In this document: one piece after another, positions 55,011 through 63,682 of the stretch | Position numbering within the stretch: position 1 is the first letter of the stretch | Layout of the letters: each line of letters begins with the position of its first letter | Assembly (NCBI RefSeq): GCF_030697375.1 | Contig: NZ_JAUYQD010000038.1 | Span: 1-64,000, forward strand | Source: Rhodoferax sp. | Lineage (GTDB): Bacteria; Pseudomonadota; Gammaproteobacteria; Burkholderiales; Burkholderiaceae_C | Length of the DNA: 64,000 nt | Direction of reading: 5' to 3' | Position numbers and translations under genes: made by a program | Notes under the pieces: generated by a model | Databases searched by the model: none | What the model was told of the DNA's origin: nothing | Seen by the model: the letters and a program-made list of their open reading frames with translations, nothing else

Positions 55011-56927
55011 ATGAATTTATTGAAATGCTTAATGGGGACGTTGCTTTTAGTCGCACTGGTGGCCTGTGGTGGTGGTGGTGGGAATGCAAGCTCGCCACCC
55101 ACTTCACAGACAAGTACTGCTAATAGCAGTGTGGGAAATATACGTATTACCTCTAGCTCCAGCACCTTAAGTGCAGATGGTACTACGGCTCTGACTTTTA
55201 CCATCTACGCATTGACAAGTGGAAATGCGGCGGTATCGGGTGCAACTATTGATCTCACAGCAACAAATGGAGTAGTGTTAGGCAGTGCTTCAGTGGTAAC
55301 CACTTCGACAGGTGCCACCGTCACGATGATTGCGGACTCTTCCGATCAGACTAGTCGCACGTCAACATTGACCGCTTCTTGTTCGGGATGCACTGCAAGT
55401 CCTGTATCAAGTTTAATAAGCATCGTTGGGGCGACTATATCGTTGACAAATTCAGGGGGAACCTCGCTGGTTGTTGGTGGCTCTAATGCAACATTGAGCG
55501 CTACGGTAAAGAACGCATTTGGTGCGCCGATGTCGGGTGTCACTATGTCTTTTGCAGCAACTGACTCTTCAGTTCTTGGTTTGAATGCACCCACCGGGGT
55601 GACAAACACATTAGGAGTTGCGACCGTGACTGTCTCCGGGATTGCTGCGGGAAGTGCAAGCGTCAATGCGTCTGCATTGGGAGATGCCAAGTCCCAAGCC
55701 TATACCAGTGGCGTGGCAACGGCAGTATTGGCCGTCACGTCTCCTGCAAACAATGCAAGCATGATCACAAATGTTGCGCAAATCATTAATGTTTCGGCGC
55801 CCGGGGCAACTTCCGTAACGTTCACGGCGACACGAGGATCATTTGCAAATGGGACCGCAAGCGAAACTGTTGCGGTGGCTGGAGGAGTTGCGTCAGCTAC
55901 ATTGACTTCTGCGCAGGCCGGTACTTCCACGGTCACTATATTCGATAGCCTGTCTCGATCCACTAATCTCACATTGATAGTTTCTCCACCGGTGTCTTCC
56001 GTCAATAAAATCCTTTTGAATGCGAGCCAAACGACGTTACCTGTTGCGACTTCCGGCGTGGCTTCGTTATCGTTAACGGCGCGTGCCGTATTGTTTGATG
56101 GGACGACAGATCAATCTGTGGCTAACGTTCCCATTGAATTTTCAATGACTGGAGGGCCTGGAGCTGGTGAGTTTTTGTCACCTGCGCTCGCCTACACCAA
56201 TAACGCAGGCTATGCGGTTGCCACAGTCACTGCTGGTACCGCAGCCTCCACTCCAAACGGAATCGTTGTTTCGGCGAAGGTGCAGGGGACTGCTGTGAAA
56301 ACCGGAACTTCGCCATCTAGCAATAATGTACAGTTGACCATTGGTGGACAGGCATTGTCTGTCGCTTTTGGTTCATCATCTGTACTGGGGGAAAGTTCCG
56401 ACAAAACTTTGTATATACAAGCCTATTCAGTACAGGTTACAGATGCTAACAATAACCCTGTAGCGGGTCAGACAGTCACCTTACGCTTGCGGCCAGTTGC
56501 GTTCAAACTAGGTAGTATTTGTAATGTTACCGCGATATATTGCGCAGAAGATGCGAATGGCAATGATTCGCTAGAATCTGCATCGGAAGATGGGGCGAGA
56601 ACTTCATTGGCTTTGGGCTCATTGGCCGGCTCTTGCCCAACAATTCCTCCTGCTGTTACAGGATCAAGGGATGGAATCTTAACCCCGCAGAATTCGGATG
56701 GTGGCGGTGTGCCATCGACTGTAACCACGGATGCCAACGGAATCGCTGCTTTTAACCATACGTATTTGAAATCCGAAGCTTTGTGGATTGTCAATAAGTT
56801 GACGGCAACAGTTAGTTCCAGCGGAACGGAGACTAGTCGATCAACTATTATCGAACCAGGCGTGGCTGAGACCGATGTGAAGCCGCCGACTACCTGTCAC
56901 CTTTCTGACTCACCGTATGCTTTCTGA
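55011..56927 (+). CDS. Ig-like repeat lipoprotein between pilQ and aroK
   Basis: This protein of about 638 aa has a lipoprotein signal ([15 protein letters not shown]) followed by a glycine run and several Ig-like (invasin/intimin-type, Big_1) beta domains, visible in repeating SG(V)[18 protein letters not shown] and [10 protein letters not shown] patterns. A cysteine-containing C-terminal region ([18 protein letters not shown]) ends the protein. The Thr/Ser/Ala-rich composition and lower GC match surface adhesins. Position in the pilQ-aroK gap suggests co-expression with pili; a role in surface adhesion or pilus biology is inference. An in-frame ATG at 54990 is an alternative start. Confidence 0.85.
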   Translation: MNLLKCLMGTLLLVALVACGGGGGNASSPPTSQTSTANSSVGNIRITSSSSTLSADGTTALTFTIYALTSGNAAVSGATIDLTATNGVVLGSASVVTTSTGATVTMIADSSDQTSRTSTLTASCSGCTASPVSSLISIVGATISLTNSGGTSLVVGGSNATLSATVKNAFGAPMSGVTMSFAATDSSVLGLNAPTGVTNTLGVATVTVSGIAAGSASVNASALGDAKSQAYTSGVATAVLAVTSPANNASMITNVAQIINVSAPGATSVTFTATRGSFANGTASETVAVAGGVASATLTSAQAGTSTVTIFDSLSRSTNLTLIVSPPVSSVNKILLNASQTTLPVATSGVASLSLTARAVLFDGTTDQSVANVPIEFSMTGGPGAGEFLSPALAYTNNAGYAVATVTAGTAASTPNGIVVSAKVQGTAVKTGTSPSSNNVQLTIGGQALSVAFGSSSVLGESSDKTLYIQAYSVQVTDANNNPVAGQTVTLRLRPVAFKLGSICNVTAIYCAEDANGNDSLESASEDGARTSLALGSLAGSCPTIPPAVTGSRDGILTPQNSDGGGVPSTVTTDANGIAAFNHTYLKSEALWIVNKLTATVSSSGTETSRSTIIEPGVAETDVKPPTTCHLSDSPYAF

Positions 56928-56938
56928 CGTTCCGGCTA

Positions 56939-57460
56939 GTGATCTCTCTCATCGGCCTCCCCGGCTCCGGGAAAACCACCGTCGGGCGCCAACTTGCCCG
57001 GCGACTTCAGCTTCCCTTCGTTGACTCCGACCACGCCATTGAACAGCGCCTGGGCTGTTCCATCCGCGAGTTCTTTGACCGGGAGGGGGAGGCGCGTTTT
57101 CGCGATGTCGAGGAGGAAACGATTGATGCCTTGACGCTGGTGCCAGGGCGCGTGTTGTCCACTGGCGGCGGTGCGGTGCTGCGCAGTGCCAATCGCCAGC
57201 ATTTACGCGAGCGTGGGCGTGTGATTTATCTCAAATCCAGTCCAGAAGAGTTGTACCGGCGCTTGCGTCACGATGTCAACCGGCCCTTGCTGCAGGTGGC
57301 AGATCCGTTGGCCCGTCTGCGTGATCTCTATGCGCAACGTGATCCTCTGTACCGCGAGACGGCGCATTTCGTAATGGAAACAGGGCGCCCTTCTGTGGCC
57401 ACTTTGGTCAATATGATCGTTATGCAGTTGGAGTTGGCCGGTGCCATACCGCAAAAGTAG
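56939..57460 (+). CDS. aroK: Shikimate kinase
   Basis: This 173-aa P-loop kinase has Walker [10 protein letters not shown] (residues 6-14), the shikimate-binding [16 protein letters not shown] and the lid arginine region DVNRPLLQ. It phosphorylates shikimate on the path to chorismate. It starts at a GTG 11 bp after the Ig-lipoprotein stop; no ATG fits. aroB follows after a 91-bp gap. Confidence 0.95.
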   Translation: MISLIGLPGSGKTTVGRQLARRLQLPFVDSDHAIEQRLGCSIREFFDREGEARFRDVEEETIDALTLVPGRVLSTGGGAVLRSANRQHLRERGRVIYLKSSPEELYRRLRHDVNRPLLQVADPLARLRDLYAQRDPLYRETAHFVMETGRPSVATLVNMIVMQLELAGAIPQK

Positions 57461-57551
57461 CGCATCAATATGAAGGCTTGCACCGGCTTTTTGCCCTAGC
57501 AAAAATCTGCGGCTGAGTGTGGTTACAGCGGGAGCCTCTAAACTCGGGGGT

Positions 57552-58658
57552 ATGACCCTTTCAACTCTTTGTACGGTTTCCATCGCCTTAGGCGAACGCA
57601 GCTATCCCATCACTATCGGCACTGGGTTACTCGGCCAGTCGGCCACATTTGCGGCACTGCCCTCCGCCGCAACCGCGGTGATTGTCAGCAACACCACGGT
57701 GGCGCCGCTGTACGCACGGCAGCTCCAGCATGCATTGGCAAGCAAATATAAATCAGTGCACTTGGTGACTTTGCCCGACGGCGAAGAATACAAAACTTGG
57801 CAGACTCTGAACCAGATTTTTGACGCACTCTTACAGAACAACAGTGACCGCAAGACCGTCTTGTTCGCCTTGGGCGGTGGCGTGGTGGGGGATATGACGG
57901 GTTTTGCCGCTGCCAGCTATATGCGTGGTGTGCCGTTTGTGCAGGTTCCCACCACCTTGCTGGCGCAGGTGGATTCCTCTGTCGGAGGCAAGACTGGTAT
58001 CAACCACCCCATGGGCAAGAACATGATCGGTGCGTTTTACCAGCCGCTGCAGGTGGTGTGTGATCTGGACACTCTTAAAACCTTGCCCGGCCGCGAACTC
58101 AGCGCCGGCTTAGCAGAGGTCATCAAATACGGGCCGATTGCCGATTTGGAGTTTCTGGACTGGATTGAAGTAAATATGGACCGCCTGCTGGCGCGTGATG
58201 TGCAGGCGCTGGCGCATGCGGTGCAGCGCAGCTGCGAAATCAAAGCCTGGGTTGTGGGCCAGGACGAACGCGAAGCCGGTTTGCGTGCCATTCTCAACTT
58301 TGGCCATACCTTTGGGCATGCCATTGAGGCAGGCTTGGGGTATGGCGCGTGGCTGCATGGGGAGGCCGTGGGTTGTGGCATGGTCATGGCCGCGCATTTG
58401 TCGCAACGCCTGGGGCTCATCGACATGGCCTTTGTGCAACGGCTCACGGCCATGATCGACAAGGCGGGTCTGCCCGTGGTGGGGCCACAACTGCATACGC
58501 AGGACAACGCGGGCCGCTATCTGGAACTGATGGGGGTGGATAAGAAGGCCGAAGGCGGTGAAATCCGCTTTGTGCTGATCGACGGCCCCGCGCGGGCCAC
58601 CATGCGGGGTGCACCCGATGCGTTGGTGCGTGAGGTGATCGATGCCTGCTGTATCTAG
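57552..58658 (+). CDS. aroB: 3-dehydroquinate synthase
   Basis: This 368-aa enzyme has the NAD-binding [19 protein letters not shown], the zinc/substrate site [20 protein letters not shown], and the metal histidines in [11 protein letters not shown] and [10 protein letters not shown]. It catalyses the second step of the shikimate pathway. A GGGGG ribosome site precedes the ATG at 57552; a GTG further upstream is in frame but unlikely. Confidence 0.96.
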   Translation: MTLSTLCTVSIALGERSYPITIGTGLLGQSATFAALPSAATAVIVSNTTVAPLYARQLQHALASKYKSVHLVTLPDGEEYKTWQTLNQIFDALLQNNSDRKTVLFALGGGVVGDMTGFAAASYMRGVPFVQVPTTLLAQVDSSVGGKTGINHPMGKNMIGAFYQPLQVVCDLDTLKTLPGRELSAGLAEVIKYGPIADLEFLDWIEVNMDRLLARDVQALAHAVQRSCEIKAWVVGQDEREAGLRAILNFGHTFGHAIEAGLGYGAWLHGEAVGCGMVMAAHLSQRLGLIDMAFVQRLTAMIDKAGLPVVGPQLHTQDNAGRYLELMGVDKKAEGGEIRFVLIDGPARATMRGAPDALVREVIDACCI

Positions 58659-58716
58659 TTGCTATGAAAACAATAGCTGCTTGCGCAATATGTACGGGGG
58701 CCAGAGGCATATTTTG
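58659..58716 (+). repeat. Dispersed repeat copy R9 between aroB and dgt
   Basis: This copy reads TTGCTATGAAAACAATAGC, TGCTTGCGCAATA and CGGGGGCCAGAGGCAT. It fills nearly the whole 69-bp gap between aroB and dgt. Confidence 0.9.
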
Positions 58717-58727
58717 CCTGTAAATTG

Positions 58728-59924
58728 ATGACCTTGGCCCTCTATGCCTGCGATCCTGCGCAAACGCGCGGGCGACGTTTTCCGGAAGTTCCCGCTCCTA
58801 CGCGTACCGACTTTCAGCGCGACCGCGACCGCATTGTGCATTCCACCGCATTTCGCCGCTTGGTCTACAAAACCCAGGTGTTCCTCAACCATGAAGGCGA
58901 CCTGTTTCGTACCCGTTTGACCCACTCTCTGGAAGTGGCGCAACTGGGGCGTTCCATTGCCCGGTCGCTGCGGCTCAACGAAGACCTGGTGGAAACCATC
59001 GCCCTGGCACATGACCTGGGCCATACCCCTTTTGGCCATGCCGGACAGGATGCGCTGAACGACTGCATGGCTGCATTTGGAGGCTTTGAGCACAATTTGC
59101 AGAGCTTGCGGGTGGTGGACCACCTTGAGGAGCGTTACCCCGCGTTTGATGGGCTGAATCTGTGCTTTGAAACCCGCGAAGGCATCCTGAAGCATTGCTC
59201 GCGCCACAACGCGGCACTGCTGGAGGCGGAAGAGCCGCCGTTTGCGGACGGCCAAGGTGGTGTGGGCCGTCGTTTCTTGGCGCGTGCGCAGCCTAGTTTG
59301 GAGGCGCAACTGTGCAATCTGGCCGACGAGATCGCCTACAACGCCCACGATATTGACGATGGCGTGCGCTCCGGCCTGATCACGCTGGAACAATTGCAGG
59401 AAGTGCCTTTGTTTGAGGGTTTTCGTCAGCAGGCCTTGGCCTCGCACGCCCACCTGGCGGACCCCTTGCAGGCGCGGCGCTTGTTGTATGAGTCAATCCG
59501 GCTCATGCTCAGTGCCCAGGTCTATGACGTAATTGCAAGCACCCAGGCCACCCTGGCCGTCGCTCGACCGGACAGTGTGGCGGCGGTGCGCGCACTGTCG
59601 CCTCTGGTGGCTTTTGGTCCCGCCATGCGCGAGGGTTCCCAGGTTCTTAAGGGTTTTTTGCTGCGCAAGTTGTACCGCCACCCGCAGGTGGTGCAGACCA
59701 TGGCCCAGGCCAAACAGGTGGTGCACGATTTGTTTGCGGCCTATAGCGCAGCTCCACAGGAAATGCAAAGTGGATTTGCGGCACGGTCCAGCGCCTTGCG
59801 TGCTGCGGAGCAACCCGACCCAGTCGCCGTCAGGCGTGTGGTCGCCGACTATATTGCAGGTATGACGGACCGTTTCGCCGCACGGGAGCATGAACGGTTG
59901 ACCGGCGTGCGCCTGCTGCCCTAG
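58728..59924 (+). CDS. dgt: Deoxyguanosinetriphosphate triphosphohydrolase-like protein
   Basis: This 398-aa HD-domain protein has DRDRIVHSTAFRRL, the metal-binding TRLTHSLEVAQ, ALAHDLGHTPFGHAG (HD pair) and NLADEIAYNAHDIDDG. It hydrolyses dGTP or related nucleotides to the nucleoside and triphosphate. The aroKB-dgt order is typical of betaproteobacteria. Confidence 0.95.
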   Translation: MTLALYACDPAQTRGRRFPEVPAPTRTDFQRDRDRIVHSTAFRRLVYKTQVFLNHEGDLFRTRLTHSLEVAQLGRSIARSLRLNEDLVETIALAHDLGHTPFGHAGQDALNDCMAAFGGFEHNLQSLRVVDHLEERYPAFDGLNLCFETREGILKHCSRHNAALLEAEEPPFADGQGGVGRRFLARAQPSLEAQLCNLADEIAYNAHDIDDGVRSGLITLEQLQEVPLFEGFRQQALASHAHLADPLQARRLLYESIRLMLSAQVYDVIASTQATLAVARPDSVAAVRALSPLVAFGPAMREGSQVLKGFLLRKLYRHPQVVQTMAQAKQVVHDLFAAYSAAPQEMQSGFAARSSALRAAEQPDPVAVRRVVADYIAGMTDRFAAREHERLTGVRLLP

Positions 59925-59977
59925 GCCGTGTGCGCCGGTAAAATCAAGCCAACAGACACCATAGTCGGGGATTCACC

Positions 59978-60625
59978 ATGAGCTTTTTAAATCAATTGAA
60001 ATCGCAAGCTTCAGCCTTGCAATCGGAGCAAAGTGCCCAAAAAAACCACAGTGAGGCCAACACCCAACTGACGGAAGCAGCTGCCAAAACCACCTGGTTG
60101 TACATGGTGGAGCTCGCCAAACAACTCAATGTGATAGTGCCCGCAGGGCCCCAACTGGGGCTGGATAACCGCACGCCCTGGCCGGTGATGAAGCTGGTGG
60201 ATTTTCGGGTGGATGCACGCAAAAAGCAGCTGCGTGACAAGGAGGTGTATGACTACATTGCCATGGGGTGGCGCATCGTGCCACGCGACGGTGTGCCGGT
60301 GGCGGGCAGCGTCAGTGCGAACTTTCCTCCGGATTTGCAGCGGATTGAAACCCGTCTGTCGGCCGGTGCCGTGAAACACGAGCGTCTCGAAGTGCGGCAC
60401 CCCGAGAAAAATACCTTGCAGGCGATTCGATTCAATTACGCCACCGAAGCCCGTGGTGGTATCACCATCACCGCCCACCACGATGAAGCGAAGATGGTGT
60501 TCCGGCTCATGAGTTTGCAGAGTTTCGAGGTGGTGAACACCAGTTACCCCGCAGCGCAAATCCAAAGCGCAATACTCGACGAGTTGGCCAAGCTCTTGGT
60601 AGGCCAAACGAGCCGTTTTGTCTAA
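59978..60625 (+). CDS. Conserved hypothetical protein
   Basis: This 215-aa protein has no motif I recognise. It is soluble, with an N-terminal helix (FLNQLKSQASALQSEQSAQK) and a mixed alpha/beta body (WPVMKLVDFRVDARKKQLRD, ITITAHHDEAKMVFRLMSLQ). It lies between dgt and a DUF1415 gene on the same strand, 53 bp after dgt; a co-transcribed housekeeping role is inference. Confidence 0.8.
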   Translation: MSFLNQLKSQASALQSEQSAQKNHSEANTQLTEAAAKTTWLYMVELAKQLNVIVPAGPQLGLDNRTPWPVMKLVDFRVDARKKQLRDKEVYDYIAMGWRIVPRDGVPVAGSVSANFPPDLQRIETRLSAGAVKHERLEVRHPEKNTLQAIRFNYATEARGGITITAHHDEAKMVFRLMSLQSFEVVNTSYPAAQIQSAILDELAKLLVGQTSRFV

Positions 60626-60638
60626 ACCATGGAAACCC

Positions 60639-61259
60639 ATGCACACCAGTCCCCGAACAGTCATTGATGACACCCGTGTCTGGCTGGAGCGTGCTGTCAT
60701 AGGACTGAACCTGTGCCCGTTTGCCAAAAGTGTGCACGTCAAGGGGCAGATCCATTACGCAGTGAGTGCCGCCCAGACCCCCGAAGCCTTCCTGGAAGAC
60801 CTCATTCAAGAGCTAAAAGCACTCGCAGCCCACGACGCGACTGCGCGGGATACTACACTTTTGATAGCGCCAGACTGTCTGGCTGACTTTCTGGACTTCA
60901 ATGACTTTCTGGCGCAAGCCGATCAGGCCTTGGTGGACCTGGATTTGGATGGGGTGCTGCAGATTGCCAATTTGCACCCTGACTACCAGTTTGCCGGAAC
61001 CGCTGCCGACGACATCACCAACTACACGAACCGTTCGCCCTATCCCACGCTGCACTTGCTGCGGGAGGACAGCATCGACCGTGCGGTGGACGCATTTCCT
61101 GAGGCAGAGACTATTTTTGAAAAAAACATGGCCACCATGGAGCGCATTGGCCCCGCAGGCTGGGCGGCCTTGGGAGTAGGGCGCTCGCAGGGCTGTCCCC
61201 ATGCAATGCCGGGCGTTGCATCCCCCCAAGCCGAAGTACCCGGCAGAATGGAAGAATGA
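60639..61259 (+). CDS. DUF1415 family protein
   Basis: This 206-aa protein matches DUF1415: WLERAVIGLNLCPFAKSVHV at the start, LADFLDFNDFLAQADQALVD, GVLQIANLHPDYQFAGTA and NRSPYPTLHLLREDSIDRAV. The family function is unknown. The ATG at 60639 is used; a TTG 21 bp upstream lies within the preceding gene. The stop overlaps the methyltransferase gene (ATGA). Confidence 0.92.
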   Translation: MHTSPRTVIDDTRVWLERAVIGLNLCPFAKSVHVKGQIHYAVSAAQTPEAFLEDLIQELKALAAHDATARDTTLLIAPDCLADFLDFNDFLAQADQALVDLDLDGVLQIANLHPDYQFAGTAADDITNYTNRSPYPTLHLLREDSIDRAVDAFPEAETIFEKNMATMERIGPAGWAALGVGRSQGCPHAMPGVASPQAEVPGRMEE

Positions 61260-62191
61260 AAACACATAAAACGGGCCGCCAGGCGGGCCACGGTGCGCCT
61301 ACAGCGGCACCAGCGGCCAGTGCCATTGCTCCTGAGATCAGGTCAGAACAGTCGATTGAACTGCTCAAAGAGCTGCACATCCTGACCCGCGAGGGCAAGC
61401 TCAACCAGGACTCACGGCGCAAGCTCAAGCAGGTCTACCACCTGTACCAGTTCATTGAAAAATTGTTGTTGGAGTTGCCTGAAACGGCGGCTGGCACCAC
61501 GCTGGCAGACCATGGTGCAGGGAAGTCGTATCTGGGCTTCATTTTGTACGACCTGTTTTTCAAGGCGCAAGTGGGCAGGGCTCGGGCCGGGCATATCTAT
61601 GGCATTGAAACCCGTCCGGAGTTGGTGCAGAAGTCCCGTGAGTTGGCGGCGCGGCTGGGGTTCGATCGCATGTCGTTCTTGAACCTGACCGTGGCGGAGT
61701 CGGCGCACTCGGATGCCTTGCCGGCGCAGATTGACGTGGTCACCGCATTACATGCCTGCGATACCGCCACCGACGACGCCATTGCCTTTGGCCTGCAAAA
61801 ACGGGCCCGGTTCATGGTGCTAGTGCCCTGCTGCCAGGCGGAAATTGCCCGCTGCCTGAGCCAGCACAAGGCGCTTTCTCTGTCGCGCACACCGCTGGCC
61901 GAGCTGTGGCGCCATCCGCTGCACACCCGGGAAATGGGCAGCCAGATCACCAATGTGCTGCGTTGCCTCTACCTGGAAGCCAGCGGTTACCAAGTGACGG
62001 TGACGGAGCTGGTGGGGTGGGAGCACAGCATGAAGAACGAACTGATCATTGCCCGGCATTCAGGACGCGCCAACCGGGCGGCAGCGCAACGCTTGCGTGC
62101 GCTGTTGCAGGAGTTCGGTTTGTCCGAATTGCTTAATACCCGCTTTACATTGCCCGCAGACAATGCCCCGGACAACGAAACGCTTGCCTGA
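61256..62191 (+). CDS. Class I SAM-dependent methyltransferase
   Basis: This 311-aa protein has an N-terminal helical cap (LKELHILTREGKLNQDSRRK), the SAM-binding motif LADHGAGKSYLGFILYD, a second motif HIYGIETRPELVQKS and LHACDTATDDAI, then VLVPCCQAEIAR, a Methyltransf_32-like arrangement. The substrate is unknown; relatives modify RNA or proteins. It begins in the stop of the DUF1415 gene, so the two are coupled. Confidence 0.88.
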   Translation: MKTHKTGRQAGHGAPTAAPAASAIAPEIRSEQSIELLKELHILTREGKLNQDSRRKLKQVYHLYQFIEKLLLELPETAAGTTLADHGAGKSYLGFILYDLFFKAQVGRARAGHIYGIETRPELVQKSRELAARLGFDRMSFLNLTVAESAHSDALPAQIDVVTALHACDTATDDAIAFGLQKRARFMVLVPCCQAEIARCLSQHKALSLSRTPLAELWRHPLHTREMGSQITNVLRCLYLEASGYQVTVTELVGWEHSMKNELIIARHSGRANRAAAQRLRALLQEFGLSELLNTRFTLPADNAPDNETLA

Positions 62192-62241
62192 TGCGTTGAG
62201 CATGGCATTAGCGCCTTTTCCCATTTCTTGTGGAGTTCTTG

Positions 62242-62709
62242 ATGAAAAAAGTAGTGAATTTAGCCCTGACCCTCGCCGTGGCAGCCATGTTGGGCGCCTG
62301 CGCCAGCAGTAGCCCTGACGTTATTGCGCGTGGCGATGCGCAGCGCATGGCGCAGGTGCAAGACGGCGTGGTGCTGACGGTGCGCCCGGTGGTGGTCGAT
62401 GGAAGCCAATCTGGTATTGGCGCGACGGTCGGCGGCGTGGTGGGTGCGGTAGGGGGTTATGGCGCCAGCGGCGTACAACGTGAAGCCCAGGTCTTGGGTG
62501 TGTTGGCAGGTGTGGCTGGTGCTGCTGCAGGCAATGCCATTGAGCGCTTCTCCACCCGTGAAGACGCGGTGGAAATTCTGGTGCAACTCAAGGGCGGCGA
62601 CCGCCGTGCCATTGTGCAGGCCAAGGCAGCAGAAATCTTGGCACCTGGCGATGCCGTCATCATCGTGACCACCGGCGGCAAAGTCCGGGTCACCAAAGCC
62701 CCCAAGTAA
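62242..62709 (+). CDS. Glycine-zipper outer-membrane lipoprotein (SlyB/PcP family)
   Basis: This 155-aa lipoprotein has signal LALTLAVAAMLGAC and a glycine-zipper pair GATVGGVVGAVGGYG and LAGVAGAAAGNAIE, then the family end GGDRRAIVQAKAAEILAPGD. SlyB-like proteins stabilise the outer membrane under stress. A TGGAGTTC ribosome site places the start at the ATG 62242. Confidence 0.9.
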   Translation: MKKVVNLALTLAVAAMLGACASSSPDVIARGDAQRMAQVQDGVVLTVRPVVVDGSQSGIGATVGGVVGAVGGYGASGVQREAQVLGVLAGVAGAAAGNAIERFSTREDAVEILVQLKGGDRRAIVQAKAAEILAPGDAVIIVTTGGKVRVTKAPK

Positions 62710-62759
62710 TCAAACCATCGTCGCGGGTTCGGTCGGATGGGTGGGGTGGGCGCCTGAAT

Positions 62760-62780
62760 TGGGGTCGGATTCCAATTAAG
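62760..62780 (+). repeat. REP-like left flank of RAYT gene
   Basis: TTGGGGTCGGATTCCAATTA lies 26 bp before the transposase ATG and is the inverted partner of 63590-63608 on the other side. It can itself fold through AATTGG and CCAATT. Confidence 0.8.
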
Positions 62781-62805
62781 ATCGTGCAAAAATGGACGCT
62801 GCACT

Positions 62806-63501
62806 ATGGCCCGCCTTCCGCGACTCACCCTTCCCGGCTACCCCCACCACATCATCCAGCGCGGCAACAACCGCCAGGCCATCTTTTCCAGCAGTGCGGA
62901 CTACCAGACCCTGTTGGATTTGCTGACCGAGAACGCCAAAAAGTTTGACGTGGCCATCCATGCCTACGTGCTGATGGGCAACCACTTCCATTTGCTGGCC
63001 ACGCCCCATACCCAGGACGGCCTGCCGCAGATGATGCAGGCCGTGGGGCGGCGGTATGTGCGTTACTTCAATGACATCCAGAAACGCAGTGGCACCTTGT
63101 GGGAAGGGCGTTACAAGTCCACCGTGATCCAGACCGAGCGTTATTTGCTGGCCTGCATGGCCTATATCGACCTCAATCCGGTGCGTGCCGGGCTGGTGAC
63201 CCAGGCGCGGGACTACCCGTGGTCTAGCCATGGGCACTACGCGGGGCAGCGTACTGACAAACTTATCACCCCGCACGCCCTGGTTTGGGGCTTGGGCAAC
63301 ACCCCATTTGCCCGAGAGGCCGCATACGCCGCCTTGGTGCAGGCCGGCATCAACCCGGTGCAACAGGCTGCGTTAACGGACTCGGCCCTCAGCGGTTGGG
63401 CCTTGGGGGAAGCAGACTTTGTAGCGGATTTGCAAAAAAGAACACCGCGCCGCGTGACAAAAAATGTGGCAGGGCGGCCAGTTTCGGTCAATAAATCTTA
63501 G
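62806..63501 (+). CDS. REP-associated tyrosine transposase (RAYT)
   Basis: This 231-aa HUH-superfamily transposase (Y1_Tnp / transposase IS200-like group) has the N-terminal GYPHHIIQRGNNRQAIF, the HUH motif in LMGNHFHLLATP, and the catalytic tyrosine region MAYIDLNPVRAGLV, with the C-terminal WALGEADFVADL. RAYTs move or maintain REP palindromes. It is a solitary gene flanked by inverted GGGGTC(G/A)GATTCCAATT copies, inserted between the lipoprotein gene and gltB. Confidence 0.93.
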   Translation: MARLPRLTLPGYPHHIIQRGNNRQAIFSSSADYQTLLDLLTENAKKFDVAIHAYVLMGNHFHLLATPHTQDGLPQMMQAVGRRYVRYFNDIQKRSGTLWEGRYKSTVIQTERYLLACMAYIDLNPVRAGLVTQARDYPWSSHGHYAGQRTDKLITPHALVWGLGNTPFAREAAYAALVQAGINPVQQAALTDSALSGWALGEADFVADLQKRTPRRVTKNVAGRPVSVNKS

Positions 63502-63563
63502 CCAAATAGGGCGAAAGACCGCGTCGGTGGTGCGCAGACAGCTATCAATTTTGATGTGTCCCT

Positions 63564-63608
63564 AATTATTTGTTGATTGAAATATTCAACAAATAATTGG
63601 AATCTGAC
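63564..63608. repeat. Hairpin and REP-like right flank of RAYT gene
   Basis: AATTATTTGTTGA and TCAACAAATAATT (63564-63576 and 63586-63598) form a perfect 13-bp stem, followed at once by GGAATCTGACCCCC, the inverted copy of the left flank. It may combine a terminator-like stem with the REP end. Confidence 0.75.
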
Positions 63609-63682
63609 CCCCATTATTTTTCTTGGCGTGTTTGTTGCAATGCAGTATTCTCACAATCTCTGATATTTTTTAGGAGCGCGCC

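Noticed and set aside
63541..63556. Repeat-like GCTATCAATTTTGAT after the RAYT gene
   Set aside because: Only 15 bases match and the rest of the repeat is missing.
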